Assembly (NCBI GenBank): GCA_017613855.1
Contig: JAGACY010000342.1
Location: forward strand, 1-21,774
Direction of reading: 5' to 3'
DNA: 21,774 nucleotides
Origin: Pseudomonadota bacterium
GTDB lineage: Bacteria > Myxococcota > Bradymonadia > UBA4248
The notes below the pieces were generated by a model. It had not been told where the DNA came from and did not search any database. It saw only the letters and a program-made list of their open reading frames with translations. The translations under genes were made by a program, and so were the position numbers. Positions 1 to 8,202 of the stretch are shown in pieces (position 1 is the stretch's first letter; the number at the start of each line of letters is the position of its first letter).

Positions 1-120
1 ATAATGGATAATTAGAGTATTCTCAAGGTTATTCCTAAAGAATGGAGGTTTTTAGCTTTAGACTTCTCCCTTAGTTTTGCATTTCAATTACACATTACAC
101 ATTACAAATTACTCATTAAA
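1..120. repeat. Heptad-bordered intergenic repeat, copy 1 (cut by window start)
   Basis: This is the start of the window upstream of trmL. It carries the repeat core (TCAAGGTTATTCCTAAAGAA, then CCCTTAGTTTTGCATTTC) followed by the right-hand array CAATT + ACACATT ACACATT ACAAATT ACTCATT. The same core recurs near 1370-1435 and 11459-11527. Only part of the left arm (ATAATGGATAATTAG) is inside the window. I see no gene in these bases. The comparison was made by eye. Confidence 0.8.
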
Positions 121-183
121 AAAGCTCGCTCTTGTGCGTTCAAATGCGGTATAGGAAGACGCCCGAAATGGGATTTTGGGTTT

Positions 184-191
184 AAAGGAAG
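184..191 (+). promoter_or_regulatory. Shine-Dalgarno of trmL
   Basis: AAAGGAAG lies 5 nt before the ATG at 197. It favours that ATG over an in-frame TTG at 176, which would put this site inside the coding region. Confidence 0.7.
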
Positions 192-196
192 TCAGA

Positions 197-727
197 ATGA
201 GTATACCGATTATGCCGCCGGCACCGGAGTGCGGCACCGATTTAGACAAGCATTTTCATGTTGTTTTGGTTGAGCCGGAGATTCCGCCGAATACGGGTAC
301 GATTGCGCGTCTGTGTGCGGGGACGAGTACGCATCTGCATTTGGTGAAGCCGATGGCATTTGAGTTGGATGATACCAAGCTCAAGCGTGCGGGGCTCGAC
401 TATTGGCCGAATGTCCATCTGAGCGTGCATGAGAGTTTTGATGAGATTGCATCGTTGTTTGCGCCAGATCGGATGCATCTTTTTACGACAAAGACGCCGC
501 GTTGTTTTACGGATGTTGGGTATCGGCTTGGGGATGCACTCATCTTTGGCCCCGAGACGCGGGGATTGACGCAGGCGATTCGCGATCGGTATGAGGCGCA
601 GTGTGTGACGCTGCCGATTCGCAAGGACAATATTCGCAGTCTGAATCTGGCGGTTTCGGCGGCCATTGGGTTGTATGAAGCGCTGCGTCAGGTCGGGTAT
701 GCACCGATATTGGGTGAACCGTTATGA
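197..727 (+). CDS. trmL: tRNA (cytidine(34)-2'-O)-methyltransferase TrmL (SpoU/TrmH family)
   Basis: From family knowledge, TrmL (YibK) methylates the 2'-O of the wobble nucleotide in certain tRNAs, using SAM, in the cytoplasm. The 176-residue product has the compact length of this minimal trefoil-knot enzyme. Visible SPOUT motifs are N32-TGTIAR near the N-terminus, FGPETRGL at 117-124 and SLNLAVSAAIGLYEALRQ at 148-165, the last forming the SAM-binding knot. The ATG at 197 was chosen because it has a good ribosome binding site; an in-frame TTG at 176 would add 7 residues. The stop overlaps the ruvA start by 4 nt (ATGA), so the two genes are probably co-translated. The family assignment is firm. 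The exact target nucleotide is inferred from the family. Confidence 0.93.
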   Translation: MSIPIMPPAPECGTDLDKHFHVVLVEPEIPPNTGTIARLCAGTSTHLHLVKPMAFELDDTKLKRAGLDYWPNVHLSVHESFDEIASLFAPDRMHLFTTKTPRCFTDVGYRLGDALIFGPETRGLTQAIRDRYEAQCVTLPIRKDNIRSLNLAVSAAIGLYEALRQVGYAPILGEPL

Positions 728-1329
728 TTGGATATATCCGCGGAAATGTCATTTTAATGGATGGCAGCGAGTTGATTGTCGAGGCCGGTGGATGCGGGGT
801 AGGGTACCGCATTCTGGCAGCGGCCAAATCGCTTGGGGAGCTGGCCGAGGGTGATGAAGTCGAGCTTCATATTTATACGCATATTCGCGAAGATGCGATG
901 GAACTGTACGGGTTCAGAACGCGCGATGAGCGGCGCCTCTTTATGAAGCTCATCTCGGTGAAGGGCGTGGGGCCGAAGTTGGCACTCGATGTGCTCAATA
1001 CGTTGACGCCGGCAGAACTGCAGGTCGCCATTTTGACGGGCAATACGGCGGCATTGAAGAAAATTCCCAATGTTGGTGCGACAACGGCGAGCAGGCTTTG
1101 CCTGGAAATGGAGAAATTCCTCAAGACGTGCCACTTTGCGGATGATATTCCCGATGTTCAGAAACAAAAAGTCGTATCGACGGGGCATGCCGATACGCGG
1201 TCTGCGCTTAAAAACCTCGGTATTGGTGATGCCGATATCGAACGCGTGCTGGTTCAGCTCGATGAATCGGGTGAAAAACTCGATGTTCAGGGGGAAATCA
1301 GATGGGCGCTGAAAGCTTTGAATAATTAG
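724..1329 (+). CDS. ruvA: Holliday junction branch migration complex subunit RuvA
   Basis: RuvA binds four-way DNA junctions as a tetramer and loads the RuvB motor during recombinational repair. The 201-residue product has the normal family length. Domain I starts with MIGYIRGNV. Two helix-hairpin-helix motifs follow, LISVKGVGPKLALDVLN (76-92) and LKKIPNVGATTASRLCLEM (111-129). A three-helix RuvB-contacting domain lies at about 155-200 (SALKNLGIGDADIERVLVQL). The start overlaps the trmL stop (ATGA). The stop TAG (1327-1329) is formed by the first TTAGCAG unit of the adjacent repeat array. ruvB follows after a 163-nt gap occupied by that repeat, so the usual close ruvA-ruvB spacing is interrupted. 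Confidence 0.97.
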   Translation: MIGYIRGNVILMDGSELIVEAGGCGVGYRILAAAKSLGELAEGDEVELHIYTHIREDAMELYGFRTRDERRLFMKLISVKGVGPKLALDVLNTLTPAELQVAILTGNTAALKKIPNVGATTASRLCLEMEKFLKTCHFADDIPDVQKQKVVSTGHADTRSALKNLGIGDADIERVLVQLDESGEKLDVQGEIRWALKALNN

Positions 1330-1479
1330 CAGTTAGCAGTTAGCAGTTAGCAGTTAGCAGTTAGAGGGTGCTTAAGGTTATTCCTAAAGAATGATAGTTT
1401 TTTTATCTTTAGAGCCGCCCTTAGGTCTTGCATTTCAATTACGCATTACGCATTACGAATTACGAATTACAAATTAGGA
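1326..1479. repeat. Heptad-bordered intergenic repeat, copy 2
   Basis: The left array is about five TTAGCAG heptamers (1326-1364). The core follows (AAGGTTATTCCTAAAGAAT ... TTGCATTTC). The right array is CAATT + ACGCATT units decaying to ACGAATT and ACAAATT. The left array supplies the ruvA stop codon. The right end runs directly into the AGGAG that serves as the likely ruvB ribosome binding site (1476-1480). Confidence 0.88.
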
Positions 1480-1492
1480 GCAATCACTCCCC

Positions 1493-2593
1493 ATGTCATT
1501 TGATCAGGACGAAAAACATCCGCCAAGGCGGCGTAAAAAAGAAGAGACCTTTGAGTTGGAACAGCCTGTGAATACGGTTGATCCGACGATTTCGAGCATG
1601 TCGGAGCGCAAACTGTGCGATTCGCTGCGCCCGATGGATTTTGCGAGTTATGTGGGGCAGCGTGCGGAAGTCAGTAACATCCGGGTGTTTGTTCAGGCTG
1701 CATTGATGCGCCAGGAGCCGCTTTGTCACTTGCTTTTGTCGGGGCCTCCGGGGCTTGGCAAAACGACGATGGCCCAGATATGTGCGCATGAGCTTGGGGT
1801 TAATTTCAGGGCGACTTCGGGACCTGCCATTGAAAAGAAGGGGGATTTGGCTGGCCTTTTAACCTCACTGGAACCGAGAGATGTTCTTTTTATCGATGAG
1901 ATTCACCGCTTAAATGCAGTCATAGAAGAAAATCTCTATCCTGCAATGGAAGATTTTGCCTTTGATGTGGTGATTGGTGAGGGGCCGGGGGCCCGGTCGA
2001 TCAAACTGGATTTGGCAAAATTTACGTTGATTGGCGCAACGACGCGTCCCGATTTATTGACCAATCCTCTGAGGGATCGTTTTGGTTATACTGCCTGGCT
2101 CGAGTATTATTCTGCCGAAGATTTGGCTCAGATCGTCCATCGGTCGGCACAATTGCTGGGGATTGCGATTGATGAGGATGCAGAACTCGAGATTGGGATG
2201 CGCAGCCGTGGAACGCCGCGCGTTGCGAATACATTGTTGTCGAGGCTTCGGGATTTTGCGAATGTTCGTGGAGAGCATGTGATTTCTCGAAAATTGGCCG
2301 ACGAAAGCCTGACCATGCTCGGTGTGGATTGTGCAGGGTTTGATCGTACACATCGGCGTTTTTTGCGCACCATTATTGAGAAATTTGATGGCGGTCCCGT
2401 AGGGCTCAAGACGCTTGCCGCTGCAACGGGTGAGCATGAAAATACGATTGAGGATGTGTACGAACCTTATCTGATCCAGCAGGGATTTATACAGCGGACG
2501 CCGAGTGGTCGCATTGCCACGCGGCGTGCGTATGAGCACCTTGGGATTGAACCGCGGGTAACATCGAATCAAAGAGGATTGTTTGTGGAATGA
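1493..2593 (+). CDS. ruvB: Holliday junction branch migration ATPase RuvB
   Basis: RuvB is the AAA+ hexameric motor that drives branch migration with RuvA. The 366-residue product shows Walker [10 protein letters not shown] (84-92), Walker B FIDEIH (133-138), the sensor/arginine-finger stretch [18 protein letters not shown] (181-198) and a C-terminal winged helix ([20 protein letters not shown], then [15 protein letters not shown]). It is about 25-30 residues longer than typical RuvB because of a charged N-terminal tail (residues 1-35, including RRRKKEE). An internal ATG at codon 36 ([12 protein letters not shown]) is a possible later start. The AGGAG ribosome site at 1476-1480 is 12 nt from the chosen ATG, which is rather long. 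The stop overlaps the next gene by 4 nt. Confidence 0.97.
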   Translation: MSFDQDEKHPPRRRKKEETFELEQPVNTVDPTISSMSERKLCDSLRPMDFASYVGQRAEVSNIRVFVQAALMRQEPLCHLLLSGPPGLGKTTMAQICAHELGVNFRATSGPAIEKKGDLAGLLTSLEPRDVLFIDEIHRLNAVIEENLYPAMEDFAFDVVIGEGPGARSIKLDLAKFTLIGATTRPDLLTNPLRDRFGYTAWLEYYSAEDLAQIVHRSAQLLGIAIDEDAELEIGMRSRGTPRVANTLLSRLRDFANVRGEHVISRKLADESLTMLGVDCAGFDRTHRRFLRTIIEKFDGGPVGLKTLAAATGEHENTIEDVYEPYLIQQGFIQRTPSGRIATRRAYEHLGIEPRVTSNQRGLFVE

Positions 2594-3180
2594 ACGTAAG
2601 CCAGAAATACAAAGAGGAACATGGTTTTACGCCGGAAAAAATAGCGGACACCATGTTGGCTTTATATGCGCGGATTGATGCACGCAGCGCGGAGATTGAG
2701 GCAAAACTGGCCGAAAAGGGAATTAAACTGCACTGCCATGCCGGATGTCATCACTGCTGCTTGGATCTTTTGACGGTGACACAATCTGAGGCAGCGGTGA
2801 TCCGCAAACTGTTTCCAAATATTGGCAAAGAAAAACCGCATGCTGCGGGTGCCTGCGCTTTCCTGGATGATAATGGATTATGCAGGATTTATGCGGCACG
2901 GCCGTATATCTGCAGGACACACGGCTTGCCTATGCGCACTGTGGCATCGTATTGGGAAGCCGTTGAAATGGGGGTTATCGAGGAAAGTCCTGATGCAGAC
3001 ACAGAGGAGTCTTTTGAACTTCGTGATATTTGTGAGTTTAGCGAGGATGCTGTCGATGTAGAAAACCTCGAAGATGCGTGCTGCTGGACATCGGATGTTG
3101 CAGAATCTCAGCTTGGGATGATTGAATTGTGTACCTTTGGGGAGGAAAAGCGTATCCCAATGCGGTCATTTTTTGAATGA
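2590..3180 (+). CDS. YkgJ-family cysteine cluster protein (zinc/iron-chelating domain)
   Basis: The product is a 196-residue soluble protein. The cysteine pattern is the YkgJ/UPF0153 type: C49-H-C..C53-HH-CC (56-57) in the first half, then C89, C98 ([10 protein letters not shown]) and C108 (ICRTHG). This family is predicted to chelate Zn or Fe, and its biochemical role is generally unknown. The start overlaps the ruvB stop (ATGA), so it is probably translationally coupled to ruvB. The C-terminal 80 residues are acidic and hold further cysteines (CCW near 158-160). The family call rests on the Cys spacing and the RPYICR motif. No function is claimed beyond metal binding. Confidence 0.88.
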   Translation: MNVSQKYKEEHGFTPEKIADTMLALYARIDARSAEIEAKLAEKGIKLHCHAGCHHCCLDLLTVTQSEAAVIRKLFPNIGKEKPHAAGACAFLDDNGLCRIYAARPYICRTHGLPMRTVASYWEAVEMGVIEESPDADTEESFELRDICEFSEDAVDVENLEDACCWTSDVAESQLGMIELCTFGEEKRIPMRSFFE

Positions 3181-3187
3181 TTCATGA

Positions 3188-3231
3188 TATAATGGTGGAA
3201 AATTGACACACTTGTAGTATTAGATTAAAAA
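3188..3231 (+). promoter_or_regulatory. Candidate sigma70-type promoter before the pseudokinase gene
   Basis: TTGACA at 3203-3208 is followed after 17 nt by TAAAAA at 3226-3231. A perfect TATAAT at 3188-3193 also lies here but lacks a clear -35 box. If transcription starts near 3238, an ATG at 3244 would leave almost no leader, which favours the in-frame ATG at 3301. Seen by eye only. Confidence 0.4.
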
Positions 3232-3243
3232 TAAGCAGTCTCT

Positions 3244-5259
3244 ATGGAGAGAGAAATTAATTTTATTTCTCGATGTTTATTGCTTTCAGAAAGACTTAAG
3301 ATGCAGAATATTCCAGAAGTCGGAACATTACTTGCCGATCGCTACTTCATCGAAGAAATCGTCGATACGTGTGGTGAGACGGCAATTCTCAAATGTGTAG
3401 ACACACGTCTGGAAGTTGTGTGCGCAATTAAACTGCTGATAGGTGATGATGAGGCACCGGACTGGTCTCAGAGGCGTGAAAACTTTATTGCAGCATTTAG
3501 AAAACAAGCGCGTCTGAATCATCCCAATATCATTCATGTGGTCAATCTCGAGCTTCGTGGTGAACGAACGTTTGCCGTGATGGAGGCTGTCGAAGGGTTT
3601 ACGCTGGAGCGATATCTCGAAACGACGACGTTGACGCCGAAAGAAGTGACAGAGCTTTTTTTGAGCATTGTGGATGCGGTTTCGATGGCCCATGGCAGCA
3701 AGATTTTGCACAAAGGCATCAGCCCGCACAATATCATGCTTTATCAGCAGGATAACCGGCTTTCTCCGAGAATTCTCAATTTTGGTACGCATCGTGATTC
3801 GAGACGGTTGGATCCATTAAAGCATTTACCCTATCTTTCGCCGGAACAATTTGAGAATTACGACAATGCCTATCCGTCTTCGGATGTCTATGCACTTTGT
3901 GCGACGATGTATTTTGCCTTTACGAGAAGAGGCCCTTGCGTTTGTGAAGATTACTCCAAGTACCTGGAAGTTTATGCACAGAACAAACGCAAACTTCTTT
4001 TTCCGGGTGATATTCCGCCGGAGTTTTCCGAACTGATTAGAACAGGCCTGAGCCTTCGTCCTGAACAGAGATTCCTGAATGCAGGTGCCTTATTAAAGGC
4101 GCTCAAGAAAATTGGATCAGGTTTTCATTTAAGCGCCAACTTAACGATAGAGGCATCCAAAAGCCGTCCGACTTTGGCAACCGTGTCGCCATCACAGGGC
4201 CTTGTGACGGACATGCAATCGGGAGGCTTTACTTCTATTCCCCCGTTGTCGACGTTAACGCCGTCGCAGCCGATTGTTCCGCGCGTTCCGACGGGAAGTT
4301 TTACGACATCTGCACAGATTGCAGTCAATAATCCTCAGCCTTCTTCGACATCCCAAAGTATTGTTGCCCCCAGTGTCGAAGATATGCAGCCTTCAGGCAG
4401 TTTTGGTCAGGTTTTGTCCATTCCTGCGGATTGTCATTTGCCAGCAGAACTCGACAATGTATATCGGATTTTGCGCATAGACAGCATTCAACCGCATGCG
4501 ATGGTGGGGTTGTTATCGACAATCAGTCATCCGGATTTGCAGTTCGCTTTTAAAAAGCTTCGTCTTGACGGACCCATTGAGCGCGCCGTATTTGCTGAAG
4601 GTGTGCGAAGAACGGATATGTTGTCCAAAGATAACAATTCCTTTGAAAAAGTTATCGAATGCTATCCGGAACACGGGCTTTTTGTGATGCCTGACGTGGA
4701 TCATTTATCGCTGCAGCAGAGCCTTCTCAATGAAGGTGCCGTTCCTATGAATATGGCCATTCATATTGCGATATTGATTGCCCATGCGATGAATTATGCA
4801 CACCAGAATGGCTTTGTGAATGGCAATCTCAAACCTACCAATATTCTGTTTGAAGAAAAAAACGGCCGGCTTGCTCCCGTTATCTATGATTTCGGACAGA
4901 AGTTGTATGTGAGTGATGTGAGTCAGCTGAGTGTCACAGATCTTCCCTATATTGCTCCGGAATTGGGATACAACTTACAAAACACCAATGCACAGGCGGA
5001 TATTTATTCTTTTGGTATGATTCTGATCGAGATGCTGATTGGCAAATCGGTTTATCAATCGAATGATATTCAGAGTTTGCATGAAGAAATCAGCCAATAT
5101 CAGGCAGTTCCCAATACGTATAACTGGCAGGAACAATTCCCTAAACCTCTGGTTCAGGTGATTCATTGGTGTACGAATTTTGATACATCGCGTCGATATC
5201 TGCATTTTTCGGATTTGCTGCGTGACCTATATCTCGTCCATGAGCAACTGAAGGGATAG
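3244..5259 (+). CDS. Tandem kinase-fold protein, both domains lacking catalytic residues (likely dual pseudokinase)
   Basis: The 671-residue protein holds two Hanks-type kinase folds and no transmembrane segment. Domain 1 (about 30-290) keeps the AIK lysine (K63), a C-lobe SPE motif and DVYAL, but the HRDxKPxN loop reads H156-K-G-I-S-P-H-N163 and DFG is N179-F-G. The catalytic Asp, the loop Lys and the metal-binding Asp are therefore all changed. A Ser/Thr/Pro-rich linker (about 300-395) follows. Domain 2 (about 405-665) has FAFKK (434-438), a loop reading N526-G-N-L-K-P-T-N533 with the HRD Asp replaced by N528, an intact D549-F-G and APE (571-573). It is probably a scaffold or ATP-sensing protein rather than a phosphotransferase. 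The in-frame ATG at 3301 (MQNIPEVGTLLADRY) is an alternative start, and neither start has a strong ribosome site. The next gene begins 7 nt after the stop. Confidence 0.85.
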   Translation: MEREINFISRCLLLSERLKMQNIPEVGTLLADRYFIEEIVDTCGETAILKCVDTRLEVVCAIKLLIGDDEAPDWSQRRENFIAAFRKQARLNHPNIIHVVNLELRGERTFAVMEAVEGFTLERYLETTTLTPKEVTELFLSIVDAVSMAHGSKILHKGISPHNIMLYQQDNRLSPRILNFGTHRDSRRLDPLKHLPYLSPEQFENYDNAYPSSDVYALCATMYFAFTRRGPCVCEDYSKYLEVYAQNKRKLLFPGDIPPEFSELIRTGLSLRPEQRFLNAGALLKALKKIGSGFHLSANLTIEASKSRPTLATVSPSQGLVTDMQSGGFTSIPPLSTLTPSQPIVPRVPTGSFTTSAQIAVNNPQPSSTSQSIVAPSVEDMQPSGSFGQVLSIPADCHLPAELDNVYRILRIDSIQPHAMVGLLSTISHPDLQFAFKKLRLDGPIERAVFAEGVRRTDMLSKDNNSFEKVIECYPEHGLFVMPDVDHLSLQQSLLNEGAVPMNMAIHIAILIAHAMNYAHQNGFVNGNLKPTNILFEEKNGRLAPVIYDFGQKLYVSDVSQLSVTDLPYIAPELGYNLQNTNAQADIYSFGMILIEMLIGKSVYQSNDIQSLHEEISQYQAVPNTYNWQEQFPKPLVQVIHWCTNFDTSRRYLHFSDLLRDLYLVHEQLKG

Positions 5260-5266
5260 GTTTTTT

Positions 5267-6043
5267 GTGAGGCGTTGTGGCTTTGCCGCTTTGGCGGCTT
5301 TATTTTTTTTGATGTTGTGTCACACGTTGTATGCGGCAGAACCTTTTTATAGTGATTCATCGCTAACGGTGCTGTGGCCGGATGGCGTTGCCCGACAGGA
5401 CTGTGATCCCTCTCTGGCTTCCCGCATCGGGGGAACCTGTGTTCAGATCGGTGAAAAAGGTAGTCTGGGTGCGGTATTTCTTACGATTCATGAGGGATAC
5501 CGGTTAGGGAGCGAGGAATCCTTGCAGGCCCATTTGAATTCCTCACAGGAGGCACTGGCAGATATTCCCAGAGTTCAGGTCATGCAGACGCGCATTTTGA
5601 GTACACAGCCACTCATTGGAATGATGGATGTGCTGCGCACGGATGGTACGCTTTCTGCCATCGAACGTCTGAAAGATGCTCCCGTCAGACAGACTTCCCT
5701 GCTCATTCCGATTGGCAGTCGTCTTGCCCAAATATTTGTCTATTTGCCGTTTGAGGGGGATGATGCCATTGCCATGTATTCGACTTTGGTCGAATTTTTG
5801 GTATCCGGCATTCGAGTACTGGAACCCCCATTGGTTGCTGAAAATACGCAGACGAATACCTCCGAAGGTGCTTTGGCACTCATGCCCAAAGCATTGTTGT
5901 GGGGAGGTTTGATTGCATTTGTGATCATTGTAGGGGTTGTTTTCTCGAGTATTCGCAGGCGAAAACAGCGCGAGAACGAGTTCAATTCGGAATGCGGAAT
6001 GCGGAATGCGGAATTGGATGACAATACTAAAGGAAATGACTGA
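5267..6043 (+). CDS. Secreted, C-terminally anchored membrane protein of unknown function
   Basis: I do not recognise a family. The 258-residue product has a signal peptide (MRRCGFAALAALFFLMLCHT, likely cleaved after LYAA at 24), an extracytoplasmic region (25-208) with two cysteines (C46, C58), one transmembrane helix (about 209-228) and a basic RRRK stop-transfer at 230-233. It is thus a bitopic protein with a short cytoplasmic tail. The start is GTG, preceded by AAGGGATAGG, and lies 7 nt after the pseudokinase stop. An operon and a functional partnership are plausible. The last 20 residues are encoded by a GCGGAAT repeat array (5986-6015), so the original tail may have been shorter or different. 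Confidence 0.8.
   Translation: MRRCGFAALAALFFLMLCHTLYAAEPFYSDSSLTVLWPDGVARQDCDPSLASRIGGTCVQIGEKGSLGAVFLTIHEGYRLGSEESLQAHLNSSQEALADIPRVQVMQTRILSTQPLIGMMDVLRTDGTLSAIERLKDAPVRQTSLLIPIGSRLAQIFVYLPFEGDDAIAMYSTLVEFLVSGIRVLEPPLVAENTQTNTSEGALALMPKALLWGGLIAFVIIVGVVFSSIRRRKQRENEFNSECGMRNAELDDNTKGND
5986..6015. repeat. GCGGAAT heptamer array inside the 3' end of a CDS
   Basis: Three to four GCGGAAT-type heptamers are translated as part of the C-terminal tail of the preceding membrane protein (residues about 241-250). The unit matches the heptad family of the neighbouring intergenic repeat, which starts 43 nt later. Confidence 0.75.
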
Positions 6044-6057
6044 AGAATAAGGGGAAT

Positions 6058-6212
6058 GAATTACGAATTCGTAATTCGTAATTCGTAATTCGCAATTTCT
6101 AAGGCAACCATAAGCTCATCTCTGAAGAATCGAAGTGTCCCTGTTTTAGAGTTAAACTATGGTTTTGCAAAACTCAATTACGCATTGCGCATTACGCATT
6201 AGTTAATTGCGA
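6058..6212. repeat. Heptad-bordered intergenic repeat, copy 3 (divergent core)
   Basis: The left array consists of ATTCGTA heptamers (6064-6094). The core is diverged but recognisable (TCTAAGG ... GTTTTAGAGTT ... GGTTTTGCAAAACTCAATT). The right array is ACGCATT GCGCATT ACGCATT. Together with 6213-6275 it fills the gap between the membrane protein and murJ. Confidence 0.8.
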
Positions 6213-6275
6213 AGGCCATAAGGTCAGAACAAATCCGTTTGTAAAAGTATATCGCGAATGAATTAAGGCAAAATC

Positions 6276-7982
6276 ATGGACGACCCAAAAGAGAGACTGG
6301 ATCTCAGTGAAGAAGAACCCCCTGAACTGGACGAAATTTCTGACAACTCCGAAGAGCATTCGGGTGATTCCGAAGACGCATCGAACGAAGAATCTGAGCG
6401 TTCCAACAGTGTAGATACGCAGATGCGCGTTAAACGCATTGGTTTGGCGGCATTTATCCTATCAATGGGTATTTTGTGCTCGCGTCTGCTCGGATTCCTT
6501 CGCGAAGCAGTCATTGCATTTCAGGCGGGTGCCGGCCCCGAGACGGATGCATACAATGCCGCTTTTTTGCTGCCCGATTTGATGAACCATTTCCTGGCAG
6601 GCGGTACGCTTTCGATAACATTTATCCCGCTTTTTGCCGGTTATATCGCCAAAAAAGATCCCAAAAAAGCCGAGCGCCTTTTTTCGATTATTGCCACGAC
6701 GATGGGAACACTCGTGGTTCTTGCCATCATTTTGTGCGGGATTTTTACAACACCATTGGCACATCTGATTTTTCCCGGGTTTGACGAAGGGCAGATCACA
6801 CGAACCGTAGAAATGACGCGCATTATCTTACCCGGACAATTCTTTCATTATCTGGGGGCCCTGATGATGGCAGTTTTGATGGCCAAGGGGCATTTTGTAC
6901 CTTCTGCGATTGCACCGCTGATCTACAATATTTGTATTATCGGATTTGGTCTGGCTTTGGGTGATTCCATTGGAATGAAAGGATTTGCCATCGGTGCACT
7001 GACGGGCGCATTTTTAGGTCCTTTCCTGCTTCCTCTGATATTTTTGCGCAAGAAAATCCAATACAAACCCATCTTTGGTTTTACGGATAAGGATTTCAAA
7101 AAATATATTCTGCTTACGCTGCCGCTCATGGTTGGTGTGAGTCTGACGACGGTCGATGACTGGCTCGGCAAGAGCATCGGATCGACGATTGGAGAGGGGG
7201 CGATTTCGTGGCTCAATTATGCGCGTAAGTTGGTTCTGGTGCCCATCGGCATTATCGGCCAGGCCGCAGGCCAGGCCGCTTTGCCTTATCTTTCGCAGCT
7301 TTCCGCGCGCAAAGAATATGACAAGGTCGCGGACACGCTCCATCGGATGCTCAAAAATGTCGTCTACTTGTCGATGATTGTCATCGGCTTCTTTATCGTT
7401 CTGGCCGACCCCATGATCTCACTGATTTATGAACATGGTGCATTTACGGCCCAGGATACGCTCCAAACGGCTAAAGTTCTGCGCATCCTCTGCATTTCTA
7501 TCGTTTTCTGGACGATACAGATGGTGAGCGTCCGCGCATTTTATGCCGATCAGAATACATTGCGTCCCATGGTTCTGACGACGTTGGTGACTATGATTTC
7601 GTTGCCGATTTATATTGTCATGAGCCATTTGTTTGGGCTTGAGGGCTTTGCGCTTTCCTCCTGTATCGGCATGGCACTTCAGGCAACCTGCATGGTTATC
7701 TTTTATCATCGCCGGAATGCTTACTTTAAACCGCTTAACGTCGTGCGTTCAATCTGCATCGGGCTTTTGCTCGGTGCGGTAACGGCGGCAGGCAGTTATG
7801 GCGGTGTGATGCTGTTTAACAGGCTTTCGCTCGATCTTTCGCATCTTTGGCAGATTCTGTTCGAGTTGGCGATTTCCGGCAGCATCGGGCTCATTGTCGT
7901 TGGAATTTTGTCGCGGTTTATCATTCCCAATGAATTTCGCGGGTTCACTTCGAAATTGCGTAAAAAGATCCTGCGTCGCTGA
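6276..7982 (+). CDS. murJ: Lipid II flippase MurJ (MviN) with acidic N-terminal extension
   Basis: MurJ flips the peptidoglycan precursor lipid II across the inner membrane. The 568-residue polytopic protein carries the family signature around residues 69-120: SRLLGFLREAVIAF, GAGPETDAY, then FLAGGTLSITFIPLF. About fourteen hydrophobic segments run to the C-terminus. Residues 1-48 are very acidic and precede the first helix; most MurJ proteins begin close to the helix, so this is an added cytoplasmic tail. TAAGG at 6264-6268 is 7 nt before the ATG and supports the long form, though an in-frame ATG at codon 50 (MRVKRIG) also exists. The gene appears to stand alone, with a repeat upstream and hairpins downstream. 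Confidence 0.95.
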   Translation: MDDPKERLDLSEEEPPELDEISDNSEEHSGDSEDASNEESERSNSVDTQMRVKRIGLAAFILSMGILCSRLLGFLREAVIAFQAGAGPETDAYNAAFLLPDLMNHFLAGGTLSITFIPLFAGYIAKKDPKKAERLFSIIATTMGTLVVLAIILCGIFTTPLAHLIFPGFDEGQITRTVEMTRIILPGQFFHYLGALMMAVLMAKGHFVPSAIAPLIYNICIIGFGLALGDSIGMKGFAIGALTGAFLGPFLLPLIFLRKKIQYKPIFGFTDKDFKKYILLTLPLMVGVSLTTVDDWLGKSIGSTIGEGAISWLNYARKLVLVPIGIIGQAAGQAALPYLSQLSARKEYDKVADTLHRMLKNVVYLSMIVIGFFIVLADPMISLIYEHGAFTAQDTLQTAKVLRILCISIVFWTIQMVSVRAFYADQNTLRPMVLTTLVTMISLPIYIVMSHLFGLEGFALSSCIGMALQATCMVIFYHRRNAYFKPLNVVRSICIGLLLGAVTAAGSYGGVMLFNRLSLDLSHLWQILFELAISGSIGLIVVGILSRFIIPNEFRGFTSKLRKKILRR

Positions 7983-7994
7983 TTTTTATGGGGA

Positions 7995-8036
7995 GGCAAG
8001 GCTATTTCGGCGCCTGCGCCGAAATACGCCTTTGCC
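7995..8036. other. Long hairpin downstream of murJ
   Basis: GGCAAGGCTATTTCGGCG pairs across a CCTG loop with CGCCGAAATACGCCTTTGCC (one or two bulges), giving an RNA stem of about 18 bp 12 nt after the murJ stop. There is no T-tract, so a classical intrinsic terminator is not supported. It could protect the mRNA 3' end or be a REP-like repeat. Confidence 0.7.
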
Positions 8037-8113
8037 GCGCACCTATTCTCATACGGTGCGCTGCGTATTTTTAAATAGCAGCGCATGCGGAGCGTATTGG
8101 GGCACCGCCCCAA
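8037..8113. other. Cluster of competing hairpins between murJ and the 772-aa protein
   Basis: GCGCACC (8037-8043) can pair with GGTGCGC (8055-8061). GCGCTGC (8058-8064) can pair with GCAGCGC (8078-8084). These two stems share bases 8058-8061, so they cannot form together. A third hairpin, TTGGGGC-ACC-GCCCCAA, lies at 8097-8113. No T-tract follows. Confidence 0.6.
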
Positions 8114-8202
8114 AAGCGTAGCATTCCAAACTATCTAAACTTTTCAATTATTAAGAACTTTGATACAGTCGTAGTGTTTCTTCTAACACGGGGAGTCGGT
8201 CG

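Noticed and set aside
1326..1364. CRISPR-like direct repeats
   Set aside because: The units are 7 bp and contiguous without spacers, and no cas gene is present. These are microsatellite-type arrays.
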